Below are positions 9,611 to 18,635 of a stretch of DNA of 64,000 nt, piece by piece (the stretch's first letter is position 1; the number at the start of each line of letters is the position of its first letter). The DNA comes from Exiguobacterium sp. s193 (GTDB lineage Bacteria > Bacillota > Bacilli > Exiguobacteriales > Exiguobacteriaceae), in assembly GCF_018618755.1 (NCBI RefSeq), contig NZ_JACSMR010000005.1, positions 62,001-126,000 of the forward strand, in the 5' to 3' direction. A model generated the notes under the pieces. That model was not told the DNA's origin. It saw only the letters and a list, made by a program, of their open reading frames with translations, and ran no database searches. The position numbers and the translations under genes are program-made.

Positions 9611-9813
9611 GCGCTCGGTCCTGCCATGACGATGAAGACCATGATGATTGAAGCGACGATAAAACACATAAAGGCAATCGTCGAGACGAGAACTTGCCAA
9701 ACCCCCGTCAATTTCGTCCGGCTGATCGTGACCAGTAAGACACTGATCGCAAACAAGCCGATTCCTCCGAACGAAATCCACATTTTTAATAATCCTGGAC
9801 TCAAGGTTTCCAC
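9607..9813 (-). CDS. yphE: Small membrane protein, YphE/DUF2768 family
   Basis: 68 residues with two predicted membrane helices (about 11-29 and 39-62) separated by a short basic loop (SRTKLTG). GTG start at 9813 with GGAG four bases upstream. Its stop overlaps the yphF start by four bases (9607-9610). The size, two-helix layout and place between gpsA and yphF match B. subtilis YphE (DUF2768). Function unknown; it keeps its place although the spore gene next door has gone, which argues against a purely sporulation role. Confidence 0.75.
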   Translation of the reverse strand: METLSPGLLKMWISFGGIGLFAISVLLVTISRTKLTGVWQVLVSTIAFMCFIVASIIMVFIVMAGPSA

Positions 9814-9822
9814 CCCACTCCG

Positions 9823-10851
9823 TTAATCTTTCGTCGTAAATAGATGTTCAATTTCATTCTTTTGCGGACGTTGCATCAACTTCCGTACTTCTTCTTCCGG
9901 CGTATGCCCGTCAAAGAGGACGTGATAAAGCGCCGTCGTAATCGGAAGTTCACACTGCTTCGTTTCCGCTAAATCATAAGCAGCTTGTGTCGCACGGACA
10001 CCCTCGACGACCATGCCCATGTTTTCAAGGACAGTCTCCAGTTTTTCACCCCGACCGATTGCGTTGCCCGCCCGCCAGTTCCGACTGTGGACCGACGTGC
10101 AGGTGACGATCAAATCGCCCATCCCTGTCAGACCTGTGAAGGTCATCGGGTTTGCACCGAGCAATGTGCCAAGTCGTGCGATTTCGACCATCCCACGGGT
10201 GATCAATGCCGCTTTCGCATTATCTCCGTAACCTAAGCCATCCGTCATCCCTGCTGCTAAAGCAATGATATTTTTTAATGCACCGCCAAGTTCCGCCCCG
10301 ATGATATCCGCATTTAAGTAGACACGGAAATTTTCATTCATGAACAGTTCCTGGACACGTCCCGCTTCTTCCAAATCAGCAGAAGCAATCGTCACCGTCG
10401 TCGGCTTACGTAAAGCCACTTCTTCTGCGTGTGACGGTCCAGTCAAGACGCAGACTGCCGTCCGTTTCGCTGGATCGATTTCTTCCTCAATCAATTGGGA
10501 TAAACGTAAATGTGTCTTCGGTTCAATTCCTTTAGACGCATGAATGAGCACGACAGGTTCTGTTAATCGTTCATTCAACTGGCGTGCAACTGCCCGAATC
10601 GCAGAAGACGGGGTGACAATCAAAATATGGGAGCAGCCCATGACTGCCTCATCTAAGTTCGTTGTCGCCCGTAGCGATTCCGGCAATTTAACACCAGGCA
10701 GAAATTGTGTATTCTCATGATTTTCATTAATGGCATCAACATTTTTTTGATCCCGGCCATAAAGTACGACGTCATGTCCGTTATCTGCTAAAACGAGCGA
10801 AAGCGCGGTTCCCCAGCTCCCAGCTCCAATGACTGCAATTTTTTTCATCAT
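9823..10851 (-). CDS. gpsA: Glycerol-3-phosphate dehydrogenase [NAD(P)+]
   Basis: Reduces dihydroxyacetone phosphate to sn-glycerol-3-phosphate for phospholipid synthesis. 342 residues from the ATG at 10851 (the next codon, 10848, is also ATG); AGGGTGA lies five bases upstream, so the GTG at 10860 inside it is unlikely. GAGSWGTALSLVLADNG is the dinucleotide-binding loop; catalytic GGALKNIIALAAG and the GLTGMGDLIVTCTS and SRNWRAG blocks are present. It follows der by 15 bases. The lipid acyltransferase plsC is a few genes away. Confidence 0.96.
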   Translation of the reverse strand: MMKKIAVIGAGSWGTALSLVLADNGHDVVLYGRDQKNVDAINENHENTQFLPGVKLPESLRATTNLDEAVMGCSHILIVTPSSAIRAVARQLNERLTEPVVLIHASKGIEPKTHLRLSQLIEEEIDPAKRTAVCVLTGPSHAEEVALRKPTTVTIASADLEEAGRVQELFMNENFRVYLNADIIGAELGGALKNIIALAAGMTDGLGYGDNAKAALITRGMVEIARLGTLLGANPMTFTGLTGMGDLIVTCTSVHSRNWRAGNAIGRGEKLETVLENMGMVVEGVRATQAAYDLAETKQCELPITTALYHVLFDGHTPEEEVRKLMQRPQKNEIEHLFTTKD

Positions 10852-10866
10852 GATAGTCACCCTGCC

Positions 10867-12177
10867 TTATTGTTTTTGACGTGCCAAAATTCGAATCGGC
10901 GTTCCTGTGAAATCAAATGCTTCCCGAATTCGGTTATCGAGATACCGTTTGTACGAGAAGTGCAAGAGTTCTGGATCGTTGACGAACAAGACGAACGTCG
11001 GTGGACGAGAAGCCACTTGTGTCGCGTAGTTGATCCGAAGACGCACTCCTTTATCTGTCGGAGCCGGGTTCATCGCGACCGCATCGACGATGACATCATT
11101 CAAGACGCTTGTTTGAATCCGTTGGGCATGACTTTTCGCTGCTTGATTGATGACAGGGAGCAATGTTTGAAGACGACGTTTCGTTTTCGCGGATACGAAG
11201 ACGATTGGTGCATAATCGAGGAAGCGGAATTCTTCACGAATTTCTTCTTCCATTTTCTTCATCGTTTTATCATCTTTTTCGACAGCGTCCCATTTATTGA
11301 CGACGATGACGATTGCACGTCCTGCTTCATGCGCATATCCTGCGACTTTCTTATCTTGTTCGATGATTCCTTCTTCGCCATCGAGGACGACACAGACCAC
11401 ATCTGCCCGTTCGATTGCCTTTTGAGCACGCATGACACTAAAGCGTTCTGTCGACTCATAGACTTTTCCGCGTTTGCGCATACCAGCCGTATCGATGATG
11501 ACGTATTCTTGATCGTCACGTGTGAACGGTGTATCAATTGCATCGCGCGTCGTTCCAGCCACACTTGAGACGATGACACGTTCTTCACCGAGAATCGAGT
11601 TCGTCATACTTGACTTCCCGACATTCGGGCGACCAATTAATGCGAACTTAATTGTGTCTTCATCATATTCGATGTCTTCTTTGTTCGGAGCTAGTTCGAG
11701 GACGCGGTCCAGCATATCCCCTAGTCCAAGACCATGTGTTCCTGAGATCGGATACAAGTCCCCGAATCCTAACGAATAAAATTCATACATCAAGTCGCGC
11801 ATTTCAAAGTTATCGACTTTATTAACTGCGATGACGACTGGTTTGTTCGAACGGAATAACATGCCAGCGACTTCTTCATCGGCAGCCGTGATTCCTTCTC
11901 GTCCATTGACCATGAAAATAATGACGTCTGCTTCATCGATCGCAAGCTCCGCCTGGTGGCGCATCATTTGAAGTAAGGGCTCATCCCCGACTTCGATTCC
12001 ACCTGTATCAATCAAATGAAAATGACGATTGAGCCATTCTCCAGTTCCGTATATACGGTCGCGGGTAACACCTGGCTTGTCTTCTACGATCGAAACCCGA
12101 TCTCCAATCACCCGGTTAAAAATCGTCGACTTTCCGATATTTGGGCGACCTACGATCGCCACTACTGGAATTGCCAT
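10867..12177 (-). CDS. der: Ribosome-assembly GTPase Der (EngA)
   Basis: Essential GTPase acting in late 50S subunit assembly. 436 residues with two tandem G domains: GRPNIGKST (about 10) with DTGG and NKVD, then GRPNVGKSS (about 183) with DTAG and NKWD, and a C-terminal KH-like domain (about 350-436). ATG 12177 follows AGGTG. Upstream is the S1 protein gene and a good terminator separates der from it in sequence order only by placing the stop of the S1 protein transcript before der; der therefore may have its own promoter in 12178-12263, where no convincing box was seen. Confidence 0.97.
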   Translation of the reverse strand: MAIPVVAIVGRPNIGKSTIFNRVIGDRVSIVEDKPGVTRDRIYGTGEWLNRHFHLIDTGGIEVGDEPLLQMMRHQAELAIDEADVIIFMVNGREGITAADEEVAGMLFRSNKPVVIAVNKVDNFEMRDLMYEFYSLGFGDLYPISGTHGLGLGDMLDRVLELAPNKEDIEYDEDTIKFALIGRPNVGKSSMTNSILGEERVIVSSVAGTTRDAIDTPFTRDDQEYVIIDTAGMRKRGKVYESTERFSVMRAQKAIERADVVCVVLDGEEGIIEQDKKVAGYAHEAGRAIVIVVNKWDAVEKDDKTMKKMEEEIREEFRFLDYAPIVFVSAKTKRRLQTLLPVINQAAKSHAQRIQTSVLNDVIVDAVAMNPAPTDKGVRLRINYATQVASRPPTFVLFVNDPELLHFSYKRYLDNRIREAFDFTGTPIRILARQKQ

Positions 12178-12263
12178 CCCAACACCTTCTTTCTCTTCTC
12201 TCGCTTCATAGCCGTTCTATTGTATCAAATCAAGCGCTCTTATACCACATCTAACCGAAACAT

Positions 12264-12292
12264 AAAAAAAGCAGACACAAATCGTGTCCACT
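12264..12292 (-). terminator. Rho-independent terminator after the S1-domain gene
   Basis: Stem AGTGGACAC with TGTGTCTGCT (one mismatch), four-base loop, then seven Ts on the minus strand. It lies 12 bases after the S1 gene stop and upstream of der. Confidence 0.85.
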
Positions 12293-12304
12293 TTTTGGTG
12301 ACAT

Positions 12305-13438
12305 TTATTCTTTTGAATCTGAATCTTTATCTGCTAAGTCGGCAACCGAGAACCCTTCATTTTGATCCGTATACTGTGAATAATCATCTTCTTCCGTCTC
12401 TTCTTGTTCCAGAACACGGGTCGAAAGCGAAATCTTGTGTTCATCTAAATGCACTTCCAAAACTTTCGCTTCGATTTCTTGTCCCTCTTCCAATACTTCA
12501 GACGGAGAACTGATATGACGGTTGGCAATTTGGGAGATATGAAGCAATCCCTCGACTTGTGGCGCCAGTTCAACGAATGCGCCGAACTGAACGAGGCGAC
12601 GAACACGTCCCTTGACGATGTCACCGGCTTCAATTTTTCCTTCCATCTGTTGCCACGGACCAGGTTGCGTTTCTTTAATCGACAGCTTCACTTTTTCCGT
12701 GTCACGGTCAACACCAAGTACTTTCACCTCGACTTGTTGTCCTTCCGTCACGATGTCAGATGGACGTTCGACACGATGATGTGCCATTTCCGAAATATGA
12801 ACAAGACCGTCGACACCGCCGATATCGACGAATGCGCCGAAGTCCGTCAAGCGCTGGACCGTCCCTTCAAGGATTTGACCCACCTCAAGGTTTTCAAGTG
12901 TCTCTTTTTTCTTCGCATTGAGTTCGCCTTCGACGACCGCTTTATGCGAGAGAATAACACGATTTTTTTCTTGGTCAAGTTCAACGACTTTTACTTCGAT
13001 CGAACGACCGATATAGTCAGAGAAGTCTTCGACATAATGCCGTTCTACGAGTGATGCCGGAATAAAGCCACGTACGCCGATATCGACGACGAGTCCACCT
13101 TTGACGATGTCTTTGACGACGACTTCAAAAATTTCAGCTGATTCATACTTCGCTTCGACTTCATCCCATGCTTTCAAGGCGTCAACCTCACGTTTTGAGA
13201 CGACGACTTCTTCATCTGTAATTTTCTTCACTTTCACTTGTAATTCATCACCGACTTTTAGCACACCCCGTATGTCATCCAAATGGAGACTTGAGACTTC
13301 GCTAATCGGCAGGATTGCTTCTGTCTTATATCCGATATCAATGAGTGCTTGCTTGTCTTCAATCTTCACGACCATCCCAGTAACTACCTGGTCCCGATGA
13401 ATTTCAAAATCAGGCATATCTTTCATTTCTTCGACCAT
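12305..13438 (-). CDS. ypfD: 30S ribosomal protein S1 homologue (YpfD)
   Basis: 377 residues with four S1 RNA-binding repeats at about 16-85, 100-170, 185-255 and 272-340; the third and fourth carry the clear DFGAFVDIGGVDGLVHISE and QFGAFVELAPQVEGLLHIS patterns. This is the short form found in Bacillales (B. subtilis YpfD), not the six-domain E. coli S1, and its role in translation initiation is not settled. ATG 13438 lies ten bases after GAGGAGG. The acidic, low-complexity C-terminus (QEETEEDD) is typical. Followed by a terminator, so probably the end of a cmk-plsC-ypfD unit or a single gene. Confidence 0.93.
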   Translation of the reverse strand: MVEEMKDMPDFEIHRDQVVTGMVVKIEDKQALIDIGYKTEAILPISEVSSLHLDDIRGVLKVGDELQVKVKKITDEEVVVSKREVDALKAWDEVEAKYESAEIFEVVVKDIVKGGLVVDIGVRGFIPASLVERHYVEDFSDYIGRSIEVKVVELDQEKNRVILSHKAVVEGELNAKKKETLENLEVGQILEGTVQRLTDFGAFVDIGGVDGLVHISEMAHHRVERPSDIVTEGQQVEVKVLGVDRDTEKVKLSIKETQPGPWQQMEGKIEAGDIVKGRVRRLVQFGAFVELAPQVEGLLHISQIANRHISSPSEVLEEGQEIEAKVLEVHLDEHKISLSTRVLEQEETEEDDYSQYTDQNEGFSVADLADKDSDSKE

Positions 13439-13531
13439 TCCAACACAACCTCCTCACGATGAGTACAAGAAACGTATTTCTACGTTTATCCTTCTTTAAA
13501 CTTCTTACAATTCTGACTATTTGTCAAGGTT

Positions 13532-14131
13532 TTACGCTTGATTGTAGTAGACGCCTTTGATTTCTTCTAGAATTCGTTCTGAAATGGCTTTCGCCGCCCC
13601 ACGCTGGTCACGTAAGTCTTCGATATCGACCGGTTTGCCAATGACGACCCGCATCGTTTTGAACGGTCGATAATTGCCGATGATGGCAACAGGAACGATT
13701 TGAGCAGGTGAACGGAGCGCAAAAAATCCGACGCCCGGCTGTGCTGCCGTGAATTCACCAGGTGCTGATCGGGTGCCTTCCGGAAAAATCCCGACGGTTT
13801 CATCTGTTTTTAACAACTCGATCGTCCGCTTCAATGCTTGACGGTCGCCTTGTCCACGACCGACCGGATACGTCCCTGCTGCCGTCATCAATTGTTTTAA
13901 ACCCGGAATTTTAAACAATTCTTCCTTCGCCATATAGCGGACGGAGCGGCTCGTCGGAATCGCGCTGACTAAAAAGACAGGATCCCAGTTCGAGCTATGA
14001 TTCGCACATAATAAAATCGATCCGTCCTTCGGTAAATTCTCTTTCCCGGTCACTTTCAGCCGGAAAACAGTTTTAGCGATGACGAGCACGACGAATCGCG
14101 CTAACCGATAGGCGGAGTCTGTTCGTCTCAT
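13532..14131 (-). CDS. plsC: 1-acyl-sn-glycerol-3-phosphate acyltransferase
   Basis: Acylates lysophosphatidic acid to phosphatidic acid at the inner face of the membrane. 199 residues. The acyltransferase motifs are NHSSNWDPVFL (catalytic HxxxxD, about 45), a GRGQGDRQAL stretch, FPEGTRS (about 115) and VPVAIIG. An N-terminal hydrophobic segment (about 8-24) can hold it at the membrane. It overlaps cmk by four bases (14128-14131), so the two are coupled. Gene order cmk-plsC-ypfD is common in Bacillales outside B. subtilis. Confidence 0.94.
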   Translation of the reverse strand: MRRTDSAYRLARFVVLVIAKTVFRLKVTGKENLPKDGSILLCANHSSNWDPVFLVSAIPTSRSVRYMAKEELFKIPGLKQLMTAAGTYPVGRGQGDRQALKRTIELLKTDETVGIFPEGTRSAPGEFTAAQPGVGFFALRSPAQIVPVAIIGNYRPFKTMRVVIGKPVDIEDLRDQRGAAKAISERILEEIKGVYYNQA

Positions 14132-14799
14132 TTCAAGACTCCTTCCGCAAGTTCTGTCAGACGGAGGACGACTTGATCAATCGTTAACTCAGTTGTATCG
14201 AGATAAATAGCGTCTTCCGCTTGTTTGAGCGGCGAGACTTCTCGTTCACTATCTCGCTTGTCACGCAAGGCGATTTCAGCTTGTAATGCCTCTAAATCAC
14301 TCTCCATGCCACGTGCGACGTTTTCACGGTGACGACGACCTGCCCGCTCTTCGACGGTCGCTGTCATAAATACTTTGAGTTCAGCATCAGGTAAGACGAC
14401 TGTCCCGATATCGCGTCCATCCATGACGATGCCACCTGACTTTGCGACATGACGTTGCATATCGACGAGCGCCGAGCGAACTTGAGCATGTTTCGCGACG
14501 AATGACACATTGTTCGTCACTTCATTCGTTCGGATTGCCTCCGTGATTTCACGTTCGCCGATAAAGACACGTTGCCCGTTTTCGCCAGGTGTTAAACGGA
14601 TATCAAGCGACTTCATCATTTCACCTAACTGATGACCGTCTTCTAAATCGATTCCTTGTTCAAGCGCTGCCAATGTCACGGCGCGGTACATCGCCCCTGT
14701 GTCAATATAGACGTAATCAAGATGTGCTGCTAATTGTTTTGCGATTGTACTTTTACCAGCACCAGCTGGTCCGTCAAGCGCGATTTGAATTTTAGTCAT
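14128..14799 (-). CDS. cmk: Cytidylate kinase
   Basis: Phosphorylates CMP and dCMP with ATP, salvaging nucleotides from RNA and lipid turnover. 223 residues, typical. DGPAGAGKST (P-loop, about 9-18), YIDTGAMYRAVTLAAL, VMDGRDIGTVVLP and the lid RRHRENVARG are visible. ATG 14799. A promoter with an extended -10 lies at 14857-14885, its -35 overlapping the end of the PilZ gene. Confidence 0.97.
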   Translation of the reverse strand: MTKIQIALDGPAGAGKSTIAKQLAAHLDYVYIDTGAMYRAVTLAALEQGIDLEDGHQLGEMMKSLDIRLTPGENGQRVFIGEREITEAIRTNEVTNNVSFVAKHAQVRSALVDMQRHVAKSGGIVMDGRDIGTVVLPDAELKVFMTATVEERAGRRHRENVARGMESDLEALQAEIALRDKRDSEREVSPLKQAEDAIYLDTTELTIDQVVLRLTELAEGVLK

Positions 14800-14856
14800 G
14801 TTTCATTCGTTCCTTCCGTTAGACCCATTTTTAAGCGGTTCGTAGTATCGAACGTT

Positions 14857-14885
14857 ATCATAGCAAAAAAATCGGTTTAAGTGAA
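14857..14885 (-). promoter_or_regulatory. Candidate promoter of cmk-plsC
   Basis: TTCACT (14885-14880), 17-base spacer ending TTGC, TATGAT (14862-14857): an extended -10 (TGC-TATGAT) with a weak -35, about 58 bases before cmk. Confidence 0.5.
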
Positions 14886-15533
14886 TGGATTCCGACCACT
14901 CCGCGAATTTTTCATCTGAGCTTGATAACAGTGCCTTAAAACGAGTTCACGACTCCGGTCATGAATCTCCGTGAACTGAAATGCGAGTTCATAACGTGCT
15001 TCGCGCCGATCGATTCGGACTAATTCGCCGACGACATCGAGTGTGTGTGTCCCACCATTATCAGACGGCAACAAAAATGTCAGCTCAATTTCATCTTTCA
15101 GTTCGAGCGGCAGATGGTTTGCTAAAATCAATATTCCACCAGCCGACAAATCGAGCGAGACCGTCGTGAAGGGGTCAAATTTCTTTTTACGTGGGTGGAG
15201 TGCTACATCCAATAATTGCGGCACACGCAAGAACTGCCGGCGTTGGACATGTTCGATTTTTTCTTCACTCGGCCGCCGAATTGCATACCGTTGCCCACGG
15301 AGTGGATCATTTTGTCGTTCGACGATTTCTGCCTCAAAACCAAACAGCCGTCCTTTTTCCTTAAAGAAGTAAACTTGGATGTGTTCATTTTCGGATAAAA
15401 TGAACGTTTTTAACGTCGACACTTCACTCGGCGCCTCAATCCAAATCAATCGATTCGTCACTGCCGTTACCTTTGTCCGCCCTTGCTTTTCTTCACTATT
15501 CGTGACCATTACTAAATCACCTGTTTGCATCAT
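14877..15533 (-). CDS. ypfA: PilZ-domain c-di-GMP receptor, YpfA/YcgR family
   Basis: 218 residues. An N-terminal YcgR_2-type beta domain (about 1-90) is followed by a PilZ domain (about 95-210) with the c-di-GMP binding signature: arginines in RRQFLR and the DLSAGG block about 35 residues later. In B. subtilis the homologue (YpfA, MotI/DgrA) acts as a clutch on the flagellar motor when c-di-GMP rises. With cheR in the window, this supports a motile cell that can switch to a sessile state. Starts at ATG 15533 or 15530 after GGGAGAG. B. subtilis has ypeB-sleB next; here prsW follows directly. Confidence 0.9.
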   Translation of the reverse strand: MMQTGDLVMVTNSEEKQGRTKVTAVTNRLIWIEAPSEVSTLKTFILSENEHIQVYFFKEKGRLFGFEAEIVERQNDPLRGQRYAIRRPSEEKIEHVQRRQFLRVPQLLDVALHPRKKKFDPFTTVSLDLSAGGILILANHLPLELKDEIELTFLLPSDNGGTHTLDVVGELVRIDRREARYELAFQFTEIHDRSRELVLRHCYQAQMKNSRSGRNPFT

Positions 15534-15575
15534 GTCAATCTCTCCCAGTCACTTCTATTCAATTACGATTAATCA

Positions 15576-16229
15576 CTAGTTTTTCTTATACCGATGGTTG
15601 AGTCGGTTAGCACTCTTCACTTGATACAATCCGACACTCCATAATACGACCATAAAGATGATTGGAACGAATGAAATCCCACCATTTTCCAATATTAACA
15701 AATTAAACATACTATGTGCAATCATCGGGATGACAACCGATAAAATAAGCCAACGATTCGGATAAACCGAAAACTTCGCCCGTCCCATAAAAAATCCCAT
15801 CAAGACGGCAAATAACGCATGCCCGGAAACTGGCAACAATGCTCTGAAGATCATGTGTTCAACCGTTCCATTGACCATCAAATACAAAATATTCTCGAGT
15901 GTCGCAAAACCAAGTGAACAAGCGACCGCATAAATGATTCCATCATAATAATCATTGAAACGTTGATGGATGTACACCGTATAAAAGACGATGAACCATT
16001 TCGCAAACTCTTCCGTGACGGCCGTACGAATCAGACGAATCGATTCACGCCCCCCGAATTCATTTTGAATGATGTAGTCGATGAACATCAATGGAAAAAC
16101 GAGTAGGATTCCAAAAATGAAACTACGTAGTATATAGCCAACAGGCTCAGCCTCATGTTCATGTCGTAAATAAAAATAAGTAAGTAACGCAATTCCTGGG
16201 GCGATTCCTGAGAAAACGATTGGTAACAC
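15576..16229 (-). CDS. prsW: PrsW family intramembrane protease
   Basis: 217 residues from the GTG at 16229, chosen because GGGGGAGGA lies directly upstream; the longer frame to 16319 would read through the promoter. About six to eight membrane helices. Conserved motifs of the family are visible: EEFAKW (first glutamate pair), HALFAVLMG, and AHSMFN. In B. subtilis PrsW makes the first cut in the anti-sigma factor RsiW in response to cell-envelope stress. No rsiW-sigW is in the window, so the substrate here is unknown. Its promoter overlaps the divergent ansA promoter almost base for base. Confidence 0.88.
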   Translation of the reverse strand: MLPIVFSGIAPGIALLTYFYLRHEHEAEPVGYILRSFIFGILLVFPLMFIDYIIQNEFGGRESIRLIRTAVTEEFAKWFIVFYTVYIHQRFNDYYDGIIYAVACSLGFATLENILYLMVNGTVEHMIFRALLPVSGHALFAVLMGFFMGRAKFSVYPNRWLILSVVIPMIAHSMFNLLILENGGISFVPIIFMVVLWSVGLYQVKSANRLNHRYKKN

Positions 16230-16291
16230 GTCTCCTCCCCCTTCCTGTTCCTTAAGAATAAGCGTTTCGGTAAAAAAAGAAAACCGCGTCC

Positions 16292-16319
16292 ATTGTATAT
16301 CTTCAAAAAAAAGGTACAA
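16292..16319 (-). promoter_or_regulatory. Candidate prsW promoter, overlapping ansA promoter
   Basis: Minus strand TTGTAC (16319-16314), 16-base spacer, TACAAT (16297-16292). Each hexamer lies on the complement of the opposite hexamer of the ansA promoter, so only one polymerase can bind at a time. Confidence 0.5.
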
Positions 16320-16320
16320 T
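16293..16320 (+). promoter_or_regulatory. Candidate ansA promoter
   Basis: TTGTAT (16293-16298), 16-base spacer containing eight As, TACAAT (16315-16320), 61 bases before the ansA start. Confidence 0.55.
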
Positions 16321-16352
16321 ATGAATGAAAATGTGCGGAAGGAAGGTGAAGA

Positions 16353-16373
16353 CTCCCTGTTCCTAATAGGGAG
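16353..16373 (+). promoter_or_regulatory. Small hairpin that pairs the ansA ribosome binding site
   Basis: CTCCCT (16353-16358) is the exact complement of AGGGAG (16368-16373), which is the core of the ansA Shine-Dalgarno sequence. A six-pair hairpin with a nine-base loop would mask it. Short stem, so speculative. Confidence 0.3.
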
Positions 16374-16381
16374 GCACTCTA

Positions 16382-17347
16382 ATGAAAAAATTACTTTTAA
16401 TCCATACGGGTGGCACGATTGCGATGGCCCAAAACCACGCCGGTCACGTATTACCGAACGATATCAATCCGCTTGACGCCTCATTACCACGGGCGACGGA
16501 CATCGCAGACATCACGACAAGACATTTTGCGAACCTGCCTTCTCCCCACATCACACCCGATATCATGTTACGCCTGGCTCACTTCATCAAAGACGAACTC
16601 CAGTCCGGCTACGACGGTGTCGTCGTCACACACGGGACGGATACGTTAGAAGAAACTGCTTATTTCTTACAGTTGACAATCGGGGCACCGATTCCGATCG
16701 TCGTCACTGGTGCGATGCGCTCGTCAAATGAAGTCGGATCAGACGGCGAGTTCAATTTAATCACGGCACTTCGTGTCGCCGTCAGTGATGCTGCAAAAGG
16801 GAAAGGTGTGCTCGTCGTCTTTAACGGTGAAATCCATTCCGCTTTCAACGTTACAAAAACACATACATCGTCTGTTGATACGTTTAAGTCCGTCCACTTC
16901 GGAAACCTTGGGATGGTCACGAAAGATCATGTCTTTTTATTCAACACACCGTTATTAAAGCCGACCCATATGGTGACGAAATTAACGAAACGTGTCTCCG
17001 TCCTAAAAGTTTATGCCGGGATGGAACCCGATCTTTTACTCGCCGTCGGGGAGCTCGGATATGATGGACTGATCCTTGAAGTACTCGGTCAAGGAAACGT
17101 CCCCCCAAGCCTCGTCGATGCCATCAGCCAATTGACTACGAAAATGCCGATTGTCATCGTCAGTCGGTGCTTTAATGGAATCGTCCAAGATGTGTATGGG
17201 TATGTAGGTGGCGGACAACAACTGAAAGAACTCGGGCTCATCTTCTCGAACGGGCTGAACTCACAAAAAGCTCGGCTTAAACTGATGATTGAACTTGAAA
17301 TCGGAGCGACTCATCAAGAACTCGAGACCTCCTTCCAAGTCGAATGA
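16382..17347 (+). CDS. ansA: L-asparaginase, type I (cytoplasmic)
   Basis: Hydrolyses L-asparagine to aspartate and ammonia. 321 residues without a signal peptide, so the cytoplasmic type. Both catalytic threonine motifs are present: HTGGTIAM (8-15) and THGTDTLEETAYFL (about 88). C-terminal domain after about residue 200 is normal. AGGGAGG precedes the ATG by seven bases. One of only two plus-strand genes here; it stands between prsW and ypdA, where B. subtilis has none. It converges on ypdA, sharing a bidirectional terminator. Confidence 0.95.
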   Translation: MKKLLLIHTGGTIAMAQNHAGHVLPNDINPLDASLPRATDIADITTRHFANLPSPHITPDIMLRLAHFIKDELQSGYDGVVVTHGTDTLEETAYFLQLTIGAPIPIVVTGAMRSSNEVGSDGEFNLITALRVAVSDAAKGKGVLVVFNGEIHSAFNVTKTHTSSVDTFKSVHFGNLGMVTKDHVFLFNTPLLKPTHMVTKLTKRVSVLKVYAGMEPDLLLAVGELGYDGLILEVLGQGNVPPSLVDAISQLTTKMPIVIVSRCFNGIVQDVYGYVGGGQQLKELGLIFSNGLNSQKARLKLMIELEIGATHQELETSFQVE

Positions 17348-17441
17348 CACACATGAACGGGACAGCGTCAAGTAACACTTTTTTACGCTCCCGACCCGGT
17401 CTCTTGAAAAGAGGACGGACATTTCGACCGGAATACAAATC

Positions 17442-17486
17442 AAAACGCCGATGATTCCGTTTGGCTTACGGAATCATCGGCGTTTT
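17442..17486. terminator. Bidirectional terminator between ansA and ypdA
   Basis: Perfect 15-bp inverted repeat (17446-17460 with 17468-17482), seven-base loop, four As before and four Ts after, so it can stop ansA on the plus strand and ypdA on the minus strand. The remaining part of the 220-base gap (17348-17567) shows no gene. Confidence 0.9.
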
Positions 17487-17567
17487 CTATACACAGACAA
17501 GGATATTCAGCGGTTAAATCCACAATCCTTGTTTTGTTTAAAAGGAGTTTTTTCCTGCCGACACTTC

Positions 17568-18557
17568 TTACGGTTGAGCTGTCTTCCGCTTCAACCGTTC
17601 CGAAAGACTCATTGCAATCAATTCACCGTGGAAGCGTCCATTTTCGATGAAAATTTTATTCGCGTCATATCCTGCCGCGACGACACCTGCGATATAGATG
17701 CCCGAAACATTTGATTCCATCGTTTCTTCATCGAAGTCCGGAATGCCCGTCTCTTTGTCAATGACGACACCTGCATCCGCGAACAATCCGACATCCGGCG
17801 TATATCCCGTCATCGCAAAAACGAAATCCGCTTTAATCGAAGTCGATTCTCCCCGTTCTTTATAATGAACGTGCGTCGGTGTGATCGAATCGATTGTTGC
17901 GTCAAACACCATATTGACCTTCTCTGCCCGTACGAGCGCTTCGAAGTTCGGGAGGACCCACGGCTTGATTGAAGGGCTGTACGCTTCGCCACGATACAAC
18001 AGCGTGACGTGTGCGCCTGCTTTTTCAAGTTCGATGGCAGCATCGACGCTTGAGTTCTTCCCACCGATGACAACGACTTCCTGTCCATAAAACGGGTGAC
18101 CTTCTTTAAAATAATGGAAGACGTGTGGCAGTTCTTCACCTGGTATGTTCATTTTGTTCGGTAAACCGTAGTACCCCGTCGCTAAAACGATGGCACGGGC
18201 CTCGCGCGTTACTTCCTCTTCTGAACGGATTGAGCTGACCTCAAAACCGTCCTCTATTTTTTTGATATGTTGTACCGTCTCAAACGGACGAATTGTGAGT
18301 TGTTTCCGCTTGACGACCTCGCGATAATAAACGAGGGCATCTTGTCGTTTTGGTTTCAGTTCCTTATTGATGAACGGGACGCCACCAATCTCCAATTTTT
18401 CACTACTCGAAAAGAATGTTTGGTGTGTCGGATATTGATAAATCGCTTCGACGATATTTCCTTTTTCAATGACTTCGACGGACAAGCCGCGATCTTGCAT
18501 TTCAATCGCCGCTGACAAGCCACAAGGACCTGCACCAATGATGATACAATCCAGCAT
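17568..18557 (-). CDS. ypdA: Bacilliredoxin reductase (YpdA/Bdr), FAD/NAD(P) oxidoreductase
   Basis: 329 residues. Rossmann FAD motif GAGPCGLSAAIEM (8-20) and NADPH motif GGKNSSVDAAIEL (about 160-172), plus ATGYYGLPN. It lacks the CxxC of thioredoxin reductase, as YpdA enzymes do. In bacillithiol-producing Firmicutes it reduces bacillithiol disulfide or bacilliredoxins with NADPH. Neighbour of glutamate dehydrogenase, as in B. subtilis ypdA-gudB. ATG 18557 follows AGAAGGAAC. Confidence 0.9.
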   Translation of the reverse strand: MLDCIIIGAGPCGLSAAIEMQDRGLSVEVIEKGNIVEAIYQYPTHQTFFSSSEKLEIGGVPFINKELKPKRQDALVYYREVVKRKQLTIRPFETVQHIKKIEDGFEVSSIRSEEEVTREARAIVLATGYYGLPNKMNIPGEELPHVFHYFKEGHPFYGQEVVVIGGKNSSVDAAIELEKAGAHVTLLYRGEAYSPSIKPWVLPNFEALVRAEKVNMVFDATIDSITPTHVHYKERGESTSIKADFVFAMTGYTPDVGLFADAGVVIDKETGIPDFDEETMESNVSGIYIAGVVAAGYDANKIFIENGRFHGELIAMSLSERLKRKTAQP

Positions 18558-18635
18558 AGTTCCTTCTCCTCTTCCACGTGCTTTTTTTTCATCTTAGCAA
18601 AAATAAGTAGCAGAAGAAAGAATTTACCCTAGACA

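Noticed and set aside
9611-9781. 57-residue N-terminal extension of the YphF lipoprotein
   Set aside because: It overlaps yphE in another frame and would bury the signal peptide; the internal ATG begins a standard lipoprotein signal.
10870-11568. 232-codon plus-strand frame opposite der
   Set aside because: Rich in Cys, Phe, Asp and Arg with no motif; it is antisense to conserved GTPase motifs.
12449-13054. 201-codon plus-strand frame opposite the S1 protein gene
   Set aside because: Antisense to conserved S1 repeats; phenylalanine- and asparagine-rich shadow composition.
16230-16319. 30-residue N-terminal extension of PrsW
   Set aside because: It runs into the promoter; a GTG with GGGGGAGGA upstream gives the normal membrane start.
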